From assembly GCA_945883565.1 (NCBI GenBank), contig CAMCXO010000020.1:1-49069 (forward strand): 49,069 nucleotides of DNA. The letters are read 5' to 3'. Origin of the DNA: Chryseobacterium gleum. GTDB lineage: Bacteria > Bacteroidota > Bacteroidia > Flavobacteriales > Schleiferiaceae. Numbering within the stretch: the first letter of the stretch is position 1; each line of letters begins with the position of its first letter. Shown in pieces: positions 1 to 8,381 of this stretch. A program made the translations under genes and the position numbers. Below the pieces are notes generated by a model. That model ran no database searches, was not told the origin of the DNA, and saw only the letters and a list, made by a program, of their open reading frames with translations.

Positions 1-1497
1 GCGTTGATTTTGTTAAAAATTAGAGAGGTTATAACCGGTTCAGGAAAGACCGCGGTACAAGTCTATTACTTACATAATAGAAAACGAGTTATTGTAAAAC
101 ATTTTGGGTCTGCTGAAAGCAAAGATGAAATTGACAATTTAAAGCAGCAGGCACAGCAGTTTTTAGTTGATCATTCTGGTCAATTGTCCTTATTTCCATC
201 CGTGAAGTCTGGGGCCTATTCGTATTTTGAACAGTATGAGTGCTTGGGGTTTTATTATCAACATTTTTACCATATCATTCAACGGTTAATTGCCCAAATA
301 GGCTTTGATGAATTAGCTTCAAGTTTATTCAAAGACCTAGTTACTATTAGAATCTTAGAACCGGCTTCTAAGTTGCGTTCCATAGAGCTTATTGAGACGT
401 ATTTTGGTATTAAGCATCGAAGGCAAAACTTTTATAAAGAGGCTAAGAAATGGATTTCTTTAAAAGAGCAGGTGCTGGAGAAAGTAAATGATTTTGCGCA
501 AAAGGAATATGGCTTTGATTATTCTCTTCTATTCTATGATGTTACGACTCTATACTTCGAGACTTTTGAAGGAGATGATTTGCGTATAGCTGGCTTTTCA
601 AAAGATGGTAAATCACAACAACCGCAGATCCTTGTTGGGCTCATGGTAAGTAAAGATGGTTTTCCGATGGCTTTTGACATTTTTCCTGGAAACACCTTCG
701 AGGGTCATACGATCTTACCCGTGGTAAAGGCATTTATTCAAAAAAAGGATGTAAAACGCTTTACAGTGGTAGCCGATGCGGCCATGATAAGTGCAGATAA
801 CATTAAAGAGTTAAAAGCTGAGGGCATTCACTACATTGTGGGGGCAAGATTAGGAAATCTACCGCAAACGGTTTTTGAGGAATTGGATACCAAAATCAAA
901 CGCCAAGATGGTAAAACCATAAGAATCAATACAGATAAAGGGTATCTCATATGTGGATTCTCCAACACTCGATACAGGAAGGATATATACGAGATGGAAA
1001 AGCAAATTTTAAAGGCTCAGACCATTATAAAAGGGCCTTCAAAGAACACCAAGGCCAAGTTTGTGAGAGCACAAAATGAAAAACTTGAACTCAACGGAGA
1101 CTTAATAAAAAAAACAACAAAACTTCTAGGAATAAAGGGCTATTATACAGATCTAAATGAGCAGGATTTATCAAATAACAAGGTCATTGAACGCTACCAT
1201 GAGCTTTACAAAGTAGAACAAGCCTTTAGGGTTGCAAAATCTGATTTAGAAACACGCCCGATATTTCACTTTAAAGAAGAGCCAATTAAGCTACACATCT
1301 TAATTTGTTTTTTGGCATTGGTTATTTCAAAGCACATAGAGATAAAAACAGGCTTATCAATCAGACGTTTCATAACAGAAATGAAAATCACAGATGCGAG
1401 AATGGTACATAAACTCACAAAAAAAGAAATAATAGTGCCAGCAAAAACAACCAAAGCAGTTGAATCAATTTTGTTCAAACTTCATTTGTTGCACTAA
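1..1497 (+). CDS. IS1634-family (IS4-type DDE) transposase, 5' partial
   Basis: This encodes a DDE transposase that would cut and paste its insertion sequence. Counting from the TTG at 4, the likely catalytic residues are D179 in LLFYDVTTLYFE, D258 in TVVADAAMIS and E405 in YHELYKVEQAFRVAK. The Y-x(2)-K-x-E-x-AFR signature near the end is typical of the IS1634 group of IS4-like elements. The C-terminus is complete and no frameshift is seen over about 498 codons, close to the family's usual length, so the enzyme may be active. The frame is open to base 1 with only a TTG at 4. The true start is therefore probably just outside the window. The family assignment is confident; activity is inference. 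Confidence 0.88.
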   Translation, partial: ALILLKIREVITGSGKTAVQVYYLHNRKRVIVKHFGSAESKDEIDNLKQQAQQFLVDHSGQLSLFPSVKSGAYSYFEQYECLGFYYQHFYHIIQRLIAQIGFDELASSLFKDLVTIRILEPASKLRSIELIETYFGIKHRRQNFYKEAKKWISLKEQVLEKVNDFAQKEYGFDYSLLFYDVTTLYFETFEGDDLRIAGFSKDGKSQQPQILVGLMVSKDGFPMAFDIFPGNTFEGHTILPVVKAFIQKKDVKRFTVVADAAMISADNIKELKAEGIHYIVGARLGNLPQTVFEELDTKIKRQDGKTIRINTDKGYLICGFSNTRYRKDIYEMEKQILKAQTIIKGPSKNTKAKFVRAQNEKLELNGDLIKKTTKLLGIKGYYTDLNEQDLSNNKVIERYHELYKVEQAFRVAKSDLETRPIFHFKEEPIKLHILICFLALVISKHIEIKTGLSIRRFITEMKITDARMVHKLTKKEIIVPAKTTKAVESILFKLHLLH

Positions 1498-1514
1498 AGT
1501 GGACAAGTCAGGGG
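1..1514 (+). mobile_element. IS1634-like insertion sequence, left end outside the window
   Basis: The transposase reading frame is open to the first base, so the element starts upstream of the window. The right end is uncertain. I place it near the GGGG at 1511-1514 because the transposase stop (1495-1497) is followed closely by a short inverted repeat, CTAAAGT (1494-1500) and ACTTTAG (1515-1521), and because unrelated repeat sequence starts soon after. The left terminal repeat and any target-site duplication cannot be seen, so the boundary is inference. Confidence 0.6.
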
Positions 1515-1553
1515 ACTTTAGGGACGAAGCTGTATGCTGTTTGGGTTTTGCGG

Positions 1554-1711
1554 CAGGGATTGAAGTGGAAAGCCCGCAGCCGCATGAGTAAATTGATTAA
1601 AAGAAACAAAAAGAAAACTGCGAGGACTTGGAGCGGAAAGCCCGGCCCGCGAGGGGCATAATAATGCTTTGGTTTTGTAAAAACCATTTGCCCCTTGCGG
1701 GGGCGCCCTTA
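1554..1711 (+). repeat. Bipartite intergenic repeat, copy 1
   Basis: Module A is at 1554-1583 (starts CAGGGATTGAAGTGGAAAGC) and module B at 1620-1650 (starts GCGAGGACTTGGAGCGGAAA). They are separated by 36 nt of A-rich sequence. A GC-rich hairpin (1646-1701) and the tail GGGCGCCCTTA follow. Copies 2 and 3 lie at 36944-37059 and 48749-48942. Bases 1620-1657 are identical to the reverse complement of 48805-48842. The repeat fills most of the gap between the insertion sequence and the S46 peptidase gene. Confidence 0.85.
1646..1701 (+). other. Long stem-loop in the leader of the S46 peptidase gene (3' part of repeat copy 1)
   Basis: The left arm CCCGCGAGGGGCA (1646-1658) pairs with TGCCCCTTGCGGG (1689-1701) over 13 bp with one G-U pair. 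An inner stem TGGTTTT/AAAACCA sits in the loop. The structure ends about 83 nt before the peptidase start codon. No T-run follows, so it is not a standard intrinsic terminator. It could act as an RNA structure, a DNA cruciform or a protein site. Confidence 0.6.
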
Positions 1712-1784
1712 TTTATATTTAGGTTTTTATTGGGTTTGTGCGCTCTTAATGCTATGTTTACGGCCAATCTTTGATGTTATGGTT

Positions 1785-3938
1785 ATGAAGAAAGTGGTTT
1801 TCGGGCTTTTGTTAGCGGTTTTTGTGTTGCCGTTGCGGGCCGAGGAGGGTATGTGGCTGCCTTTTTTGTTGAAGCAATTGAATGAGGCGCGTATGAAGGA
1901 GCTGGGTTTAAAGCTTAGTGCTCAAGATATTTACGATGTTAACCATTCGAGTTTAAAGGATGCAATTGTGCAGTTTGATGGGGGTTGTACGTCGGAGCTT
2001 ATTTCGGCCAAGGGCTTGTTGCTTACCAATCACCACTGCGGTTATAGTCAGATTCAATTTCACAGTAGGGTTGACAATGATTTGCTTACTGATGGTTTTT
2101 GGGCGAAATCGTTGAAGGAGGAGCTTAAGAATCCGGGGGTTACGGCCACTTTTGTTCGTTATATGGAAGATGTGACGGCTTGGGTTACGCAGAATGTGAA
2201 TGCGAATATGACGTCGGTAGGGGTTGACAGTTTGTATGCCTATAACGCGCAGAAGCTTATTGAAAGCAAAGGGGGGAAGTTTGAATACGAGATTGTTCCG
2301 ATTTTTTATGGCAATCAGTTTATTCTAATTGCGAGTGAGGTGTTTAAGGATGTGCGTTTGGTAGGGGCCCCTCCGTCGAGTATTGGTAAGTTTGGGGCTG
2401 ACACTGATAACTGGGTATGGCCGAGGCATACGGGCGACTTTTCGTTGTTTAGAATTTATGCCAACGCCAATAACGAACCGGCGGATGTGAGCGACAATAA
2501 CCGCCCTTATACGAGTGAGGGGTATTTGAAAATCAATACATCGGGGGTTAAGCCGGGCGATTTTACAATGGTATTTGGTTTTCCGGGTACTACGCAGCAG
2601 TACTTACCGGCCGAGGCTGTGCGGCTTATTGTGGAAACTGAAGACCCTTTAAGGGTGGCGGTTAGAACCATTCGTTTGGAGGTTATGGATGTGTACATGC
2701 GCCGCGATGATGCCACTCGTATTAAATACGCGGCTCAATACGCGCGTATTGCCAATGGATGGAAGAAGTGGATTGGTGAGATGCAAGGGGTTGAAAAGAC
2801 AGATGGTTTGGGAAGGAAAATGGCATTTGAGGCGGAGTTTAACGACCGTTTGCGACAAAATCGTCCGCTTCAGGCAAAGTATGGTTCGCTGCTCGATGAA
2901 TTGAATGCTGCCTGTGCCGAGAAACGCCCATTGCTGGAAGAGCGCACTTTGTTTGTTGAGGTGTTTTATGCCGGCAGTCAAACCTTGAACCGTATGATGC
3001 AGTTGGAGCGGCAAATGAATCAATTGCAAAAAAAGATGGATGACGAAGGGGTTCGGAAGCTGCGCGAGTTGCTTAGCAACAGTCCCGACCCATTAACCAA
3101 GACCATTGAACACGAAACCATAACGCGAACGTTTGCCTTGTTTGCTGAAAAGTTGCCGGCCGAAAGAAGGTTTGCTGAATACAATTTGTGGGCGCAAAAG
3201 GCGAAGGGCGACTGGTCGGTTTATTTGTCGGCACAAATGGAAAAAAGCAGTATGTGGAATGCGGGGGCTTTGAAAAAGGCTTTAAAGGTGCTTGATAAAA
3301 AAGGGGTAGAGGCTTTGCGCGCCCATTTGGAAAAGAGCGATCCGTTTTATGGTTTGGAGTTGGCGGCTATGAAATGGTTGAGAAGCGATATTGAGCCTAA
3401 GTATCAGGAAGTAGAGGCGAGGTTTAATGCTTTGATGAAGCAGTATATGAAGGCACAAATAGATTTGTTTCCTGAAAAAACGTTTTATCCGGATGCCAAT
3501 TCTACTTTGCGGTTGAGCTTTGGCAAGGTGGAGGGTTTTTCGCCTCAAGACGGGGCTGTGTACAATACGCACACCTATTTGGATGGGGTGAAACAGAAGT
3601 ATGTGCCAGGCGATTACGAGTTTGATGTGCATCCTAAGCTGTTGGAGTTGCTGGAAAAGGGCGATTTTGGGGCCTATGGGGAAAACGGACGCATGCCGGT
3701 ATGTTTTATTGCCAGTAACCACACCACCGGAGGCAATTCCGGCAGTCCGGCTTTGGATGCCCAGGGAAGGTTAATTGGGTTAAACTTTGATAGACTGTGG
3801 GAAGGAACCATGAGCGATATAAACTACGATGCCGGTATTTGCCGCAACATAATGGTGGATGTGCGCTATATTTTGTTTGTTATTGACAAGTTTGCCGGGG
3901 CCGGCCATTTGATTGAGGAAATGGAGCTGCTGCCTTAA
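1785..3938 (+). CDS. dpp11: S46 family dipeptidyl peptidase, DPP11 type (Asp/Glu-specific)
   Basis: This is a secreted serine exopeptidase that removes dipeptides from peptide N-termini, probably in the periplasm. I chose the ATG at 1785 (717 aa) because it gives a signal peptide (MKKVVFGLLLAVFVLPLRAE) and the usual family length of about 700-720 residues. A frame open further upstream runs into the intergenic repeat. Catalytic elements are the His pair in LLTNHHCGY (residues 83-84), Asp in GADTDNWVWPRHTGDFS and Ser in TTGGNSGSP. Arg lies exactly 18 residues after the Ser, in LNFDRLWEG. In Porphyromonas DPP11 this position is the Arg that binds acidic P1 side chains, while DPP7 has Gly. The DPP11 call rests on that residue. 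The gene is monocistronic, with its own terminator. Confidence 0.85.
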   Translation: MKKVVFGLLLAVFVLPLRAEEGMWLPFLLKQLNEARMKELGLKLSAQDIYDVNHSSLKDAIVQFDGGCTSELISAKGLLLTNHHCGYSQIQFHSRVDNDLLTDGFWAKSLKEELKNPGVTATFVRYMEDVTAWVTQNVNANMTSVGVDSLYAYNAQKLIESKGGKFEYEIVPIFYGNQFILIASEVFKDVRLVGAPPSSIGKFGADTDNWVWPRHTGDFSLFRIYANANNEPADVSDNNRPYTSEGYLKINTSGVKPGDFTMVFGFPGTTQQYLPAEAVRLIVETEDPLRVAVRTIRLEVMDVYMRRDDATRIKYAAQYARIANGWKKWIGEMQGVEKTDGLGRKMAFEAEFNDRLRQNRPLQAKYGSLLDELNAACAEKRPLLEERTLFVEVFYAGSQTLNRMMQLERQMNQLQKKMDDEGVRKLRELLSNSPDPLTKTIEHETITRTFALFAEKLPAERRFAEYNLWAQKAKGDWSVYLSAQMEKSSMWNAGALKKALKVLDKKGVEALRAHLEKSDPFYGLELAAMKWLRSDIEPKYQEVEARFNALMKQYMKAQIDLFPEKTFYPDANSTLRLSFGKVEGFSPQDGAVYNTHTYLDGVKQKYVPGDYEFDVHPKLLELLEKGDFGAYGENGRMPVCFIASNHTTGGNSGSPALDAQGRLIGLNFDRLWEGTMSDINYDAGICRNIMVDVRYILFVIDKFAGAGHLIEEMELLP

Positions 3939-3964
3939 GTATTTGTTTTTAGATACTTGCCGAG

Positions 3965-3999
3965 GCCTCTGAACATTTTTTTATGTTCAGAGGCTTTTT
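3965..3999 (+). terminator. Intrinsic terminator after the S46 peptidase gene
   Basis: A perfect 12-bp stem GCCTCTGAACAT (3965-3976) / ATGTTCAGAGGC (3983-3994) has a 6-T loop and is followed by TTTTT. It lies 26 nt after the stop codon and separates the peptidase from the TamB gene. Confidence 0.93.
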
Positions 4000-4024
4000 G
4001 GTTTAATTTTCCGTTTGTTTTTAT

Positions 4025-7000
4025 ATGCCCTTTTCTACCCGAAAGTTTTTTAGAAGGCTCCGCAATGTTGTGTTGATAACCGCTTCGTTTTTGATGCTGT
4101 TAACGGCTTTGTTTTTTTTGCCCTATGTGCAAAATGCCAGTGCCCAGTTTATAGCTCAGAAAGTGAACGAAAGTGGAAAAGCCAAGGTAGAATTAGGGCG
4201 TTTTCAGTATGTTTTTCCGAATCGGTTTGTGCTTCGCGATTTGCTTCTTCGCGATGAAATGAACGATACCTTGGCATTTGTAGCCGATTTTGGAACCAGC
4301 TTAACGCGTTTTCACAAGAGTTTTAGTCGATTTCGATTTGGGATTACAGAGATAAAAGGCTTGAAATTGTATTTGCATACGGCAGAGGGCGATTCTTTAA
4401 ATGGTTTTGAGTATTTTTTGAAGGGGTTAAAAAGCGATAAGCCTTCGGTGTCGGATAAGGGGCCGTTTGGTCTTCGATTGGGCAGTGTGCATATAGAACA
4501 ATTGAGGTTTAAAAAATGGAAAGACGGCTGTTTGAATTGTATGCCTTTTAACTGGGCTCAAGGCGAATTGGATGTACAGGATTTTCATTTGCGGGGCGAC
4601 AGCATTTATGCTCATTTGCGGCATGTGGCTTTAACCGATTTGGACAGAATAAAGCTGAAACATTTAGAGGGATTTGTTCACTATTCGGCTCGTTCGATGG
4701 CGCTAAACAACTTTATGCTGATTACCGACAGCACCCATTTGGAGGGTGAAGTGGATTTGAAGTACGATTCAATTGCCCAATTTGCCGATTTCGCGAATTT
4801 GGTGGAAATGGATGTGTGGTTTGAAGAGTCGCACATACATCCGGGCGACGTGGGGGCTTATGTAGAAAAAGTGCCCGAGTTGCCGGCTGTTGATTTCAAG
4901 TTTCATGCTAAGGGGGTTTTGAATGATTTGAGTGTTGATTTTTTGGAGTTTAAGCTGAAGGATAGGTTGAATTTGGCGCTTAAAGGTGAGCTTCGAAATA
5001 TTCTGGAGGGTGATTTGCATTACGATTTGGCGTTGGATGAAGCCGCAAGCTCCGGTACCGAATTGAATAAACTGTTGGCAATGTTTGGGTCTTCATTGCC
5101 AACCGAGGTGGTGGAATTGGGCCGAATGAGGCTGGGAGGTGAATTAAAAGGTGGGTTGGAGCAATTTGCGTACAAAGGGCGGGCATTTACCGATAAGGGT
5201 CAATTGGATGCAGATATTGAAATTGGCCTTTTGCCCGATTCGGGTGTTGAGCTTTTGGGAAAGTTGAGGTTTGAAAAACTCAATTTAGGGGCCTTTGTAA
5301 AAATTCCTGAGCTTACCTATGTGAAAGGGGATATGGAGGCCAATGTGCGTTTTCAGAATAATGAAGTTGAAGGCAGGGCAAAAGGTAAAATAGACCAATT
5401 GACCTATAATAACTACCCTTACCAGAACATAGAAATAAATGGAAGTTTATTCGACAAGCAGTTCTCGGGCGATTTTTCGATAAAGGATCCAAATGTGGTG
5501 ATGGATTTTAAGGGTGTTTCGGATTTGCGAACCGATGATGGGTTTTATGATTTTGAGGTGGATTTGCAGCGGCTGGATTTAAACGGACTAGGGTTTAGTA
5601 AAGACAGCATATCGGTTTTAAGCAGTAAAATGGACATTTGTGTAGAGGGCAATGTGCCTAAAAATTGGGAGGGAAGTATTCGGCTTTATGAGAATACCTA
5701 TGAGAATCCGAACAATTTTTATTTCTTTAGAGACATTAACATTTCGTCGCGTTTAAGCGATACAGCCAACGATTTACAGCTGCAATCGGATTTGGCCAAT
5801 GCCCATTTGTTTGGAAAGTTTGAGTTGGCGAGTTTGCCTGTATTTTTTAAGCAGTATTTTGAACGTTACATAGGCAAAGCCGACTTGGATACCGCTAAAG
5901 TGGGCGATTTTGAATTTTCGCTCGACTTTAATAACGTAGATGTATTAACTGAAATTTTAATGCCCGAATTGGCCGTAGAGCCAGGTACCCGTTTTAGTGG
6001 TAAATACGAACAAGCACAAGATTTATTGGACATTAGTTTTAATGCATTTACTTTAAAATATGGCGATTGGCAAGCCAATAAGCTCAATTTAAGGTTTGGT
6101 CAGCTTGCTAACAGGGCCGGTGCACGATTGCGAATAGACCATTTGGAGCACAGTGATTTTATAAGCGATTCGCTTGAGTTGGTTCTGCTGCCCAAAACCG
6201 ATTCGCTTGGGTTTTCGATAAAGGCTTTGGTACGCGACAGCATGGATATTAAGCTTGATTTGAAAGGCCATTCGGTTTTCGATACCCTTCAACATCAGCA
6301 TTTGATAACCAAAAGCTCAACCATTCAATTCGATAATCACCTTTTGGTTTTAGAGCCCAATGGATTAATTGATTTATTGCCCGATAAAACCAGACTTAAA
6401 AACATACGCTTTAGCGAGGGGGAGAGCAAGTTATTAGCCGATGGCGATGTTTCGAGTAAGGCTTCTGACACCCTTCAAATAGGCGTAAGGGATTTTGATT
6501 TAACCTTGTTAAATGCTATTTTAAAAAGGGTAAATACCCAAATAACAGGTGTATTGAATGGCGATATTGTGCTTTCGGGGGCCTTAAAGCAGCCGGGTAT
6601 TGAAACCGAATTGATTATAGATGGCTTTGAATTGAATGAGGCTTTTTTAGGAAGAATGGAACTGAGCAGCCACAGTGAACAGGGAGATGAATGGTTAAAT
6701 TTAAAGAGCAGGCTTTTGTTGGGCGAGCTCAAAACCTTAGAGTTAAGTGGTAAGTACAACCGTTTAAATACGGAAACCAGTTTGAAGTTGGAAATGGAGC
6801 GCTTCAGATTGAGCAGTTTAAACCCGTATTTAGGGGGAATATTGGAAGATTTAAGAGGTTTTGCCGATGGTCAGTTGCGCATTTCGGGGGCTGTTAAAGC
6901 CATGTCGGTTAATGGGTATTTGGCATTACCCGGAGTGGCCTTTACCATTCCATTTCTCAATACAGACTACACGCTGGAAGGCGATCCGAAAATTTGGATT

Positions 7001-8377
7001 AACGATGAAACGCTTGAAATGGAATCGACCACCTTGCGCGACACCCGTTTTGGAAGCACAGGCAAAGTTCAAATGCGCATAGAACACAAGCGTTTTAGCG
7101 ACCTTGAGATAGATTTAAAAATAAAAGCAAATAAGCTGCTGTGCCTTAATACCACGGCCAAACACTCCTCTTATTATTACGGAATTGCCTATGGAACAGG
7201 CGATATTTCTTTGAGTGGGAATACCGATTTATTGAAGGTTCAGGTGAATGCCAAGGCCGAAAAGGGCACGGTTTTTACGCTTCCATTGGGTGGGCCTATG
7301 GAGGTAGGAAAGGCTGGATTCATTACTTTTTTAAGTCCCAGCGAAAGAAACCCATTGGCCAATTTGGCTTTAGAAGAGAAAAAAGAAACCGACTTGGACT
7401 TACAGTTTAATTTGGAGGTTACTCCTGATGCCTTGCTTCAGGTTATTATGGATGAGCAGAGCGGAATGATGCTGAGTGGAAGGGGCAGAGGCAATTTGCA
7501 AATGGGGGTTGACAGGAATGGGGAATTGAGTATGCTTGGCAATGTGAGCATAGAAAGTGGGACGTATAATTTTGCTTTCTCAGGCTTGGTAAACAAGCGC
7601 TTTGGTTTGGTACAAGGTGGAACAGTAACCTTTACCGGGTCGCCCTTTGATGCCAATATGGATTTGCGGGCCCTTTATAAAACCAGAACCAGTTTAGGTC
7701 CTATATTAAGTGAATTTCAAGGCGTAAGAGCCGATATAGAGTTGTATTTAAAGCTCACCGAAAGCCTTATGAACCCGAATATTGAATTCGAAATAGCTGC
7801 ACCCAATTCGCCAAGTGATGTTCAAACCAAACTTTCGAATTATTTGGCCGACAAAGACCGATTAAACAAGCAGGCTTTTGGCTTGCTCAGCATGAATTCG
7901 TTTATTGCCGATGGGGGCATTAGCACCAATGGACCATTAGGTGGAACCACCACCGGGACAGATTTGACCTATCAGTTAATAACAGACCAACTCTCTAACT
8001 GGTTGAACTCGGGCACCAATTTTATTGACATTAATGTAAACTATGTAGGTTCGGCAGATGCTGGGGAGGTACAGGATCAATTGGAAGTGGGCGTTTCTAA
8101 GCGCTTGTTGAACGATAGGGTTACCATTAATGGATTGTTTGATTTACCTGTTGGGGCCTCTCAAAACCAGGAAATTTTAGTGGGCGATGTAGAATTGGTG
8201 TATTCTATAACCCGTGACGGCCGACTTAGGGCGCGCATTTTCAACCAGAGTAACGACCGATTACAAAGCCAAATAAGCACGCCGTTTACCCAAGGTTTGG
8301 GTATTTTTTACCGAACCGAGCTGCCAAACAAGCGAGAGCGAAGACGAATCAGAGAGGAGTTTAATATAAAGCCTTAA
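4025..8377 (+). CDS. tamB: TamB-like translocation and assembly module protein (DUF490)
   Basis: This is a very large AsmA/TamB-type protein thought to bridge the inner and outer membranes in phospholipid transport or outer-membrane protein assembly. It has 1450 aa, a basic N-terminus and one membrane anchor (about residues 14-34), followed by a long stretch of short alternating hydrophobic and polar beta segments (DLRL/VDLDL type). The C-terminal 350 residues carry the DUF490 pattern: GTYNFAFSGLVNKRFGLVQG, then FTGSPFDANMDLRALY and the end GLGIFYRTELPNKRERRR. The length fits the family in Bacteroidota. No BamA/TamA-type partner is adjacent. The next gene starts 4 nt after the stop, so the two are probably co-transcribed. 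Confidence 0.88.
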   Translation: MPFSTRKFFRRLRNVVLITASFLMLLTALFFLPYVQNASAQFIAQKVNESGKAKVELGRFQYVFPNRFVLRDLLLRDEMNDTLAFVADFGTSLTRFHKSFSRFRFGITEIKGLKLYLHTAEGDSLNGFEYFLKGLKSDKPSVSDKGPFGLRLGSVHIEQLRFKKWKDGCLNCMPFNWAQGELDVQDFHLRGDSIYAHLRHVALTDLDRIKLKHLEGFVHYSARSMALNNFMLITDSTHLEGEVDLKYDSIAQFADFANLVEMDVWFEESHIHPGDVGAYVEKVPELPAVDFKFHAKGVLNDLSVDFLEFKLKDRLNLALKGELRNILEGDLHYDLALDEAASSGTELNKLLAMFGSSLPTEVVELGRMRLGGELKGGLEQFAYKGRAFTDKGQLDADIEIGLLPDSGVELLGKLRFEKLNLGAFVKIPELTYVKGDMEANVRFQNNEVEGRAKGKIDQLTYNNYPYQNIEINGSLFDKQFSGDFSIKDPNVVMDFKGVSDLRTDDGFYDFEVDLQRLDLNGLGFSKDSISVLSSKMDICVEGNVPKNWEGSIRLYENTYENPNNFYFFRDINISSRLSDTANDLQLQSDLANAHLFGKFELASLPVFFKQYFERYIGKADLDTAKVGDFEFSLDFNNVDVLTEILMPELAVEPGTRFSGKYEQAQDLLDISFNAFTLKYGDWQANKLNLRFGQLANRAGARLRIDHLEHSDFISDSLELVLLPKTDSLGFSIKALVRDSMDIKLDLKGHSVFDTLQHQHLITKSSTIQFDNHLLVLEPNGLIDLLPDKTRLKNIRFSEGESKLLADGDVSSKASDTLQIGVRDFDLTLLNAILKRVNTQITGVLNGDIVLSGALKQPGIETELIIDGFELNEAFLGRMELSSHSEQGDEWLNLKSRLLLGELKTLELSGKYNRLNTETSLKLEMERFRLSSLNPYLGGILEDLRGFADGQLRISGAVKAMSVNGYLALPGVAFTIPFLNTDYTLEGDPKIWINDETLEMESTTLRDTRFGSTGKVQMRIEHKRFSDLEIDLKIKANKLLCLNTTAKHSSYYYGIAYGTGDISLSGNTDLLKVQVNAKAEKGTVFTLPLGGPMEVGKAGFITFLSPSERNPLANLALEEKKETDLDLQFNLEVTPDALLQVIMDEQSGMMLSGRGRGNLQMGVDRNGELSMLGNVSIESGTYNFAFSGLVNKRFGLVQGGTVTFTGSPFDANMDLRALYKTRTSLGPILSEFQGVRADIELYLKLTESLMNPNIEFEIAAPNSPSDVQTKLSNYLADKDRLNKQAFGLLSMNSFIADGGISTNGPLGGTTTGTDLTYQLITDQLSNWLNSGTNFIDINVNYVGSADAGEVQDQLEVGVSKRLLNDRVTINGLFDLPVGASQNQEILVGDVELVYSITRDGRLRARIFNQSNDRLQSQISTPFTQGLGIFYRTELPNKRERRRIREEFNIKP

Positions 8378-8381
8378 GGTT

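Noticed and set aside
1494-1521. Inverted repeat after the transposase as an intrinsic terminator
   Set aside because: The stem is only 7 bp with a 14-nt loop and no T-run. It is better read as part of the insertion-sequence end.
1554-1711. Repeat copies as integron attC sites
   Set aside because: No GTTRRRY core sites and no integron integrase are seen, and the neighbouring genes are ordinary chromosomal genes.
1695-1784. A 30-codon upstream extension of the S46 peptidase frame starting at a TTG
   Set aside because: It starts inside the repeat hairpin, has no family similarity and would place the signal peptide internally.
2649-3029. Open frame antisense to the S46 peptidase
   Set aside because: It is a by-product of the real gene's codon use, with no start signal or recognisable domain.
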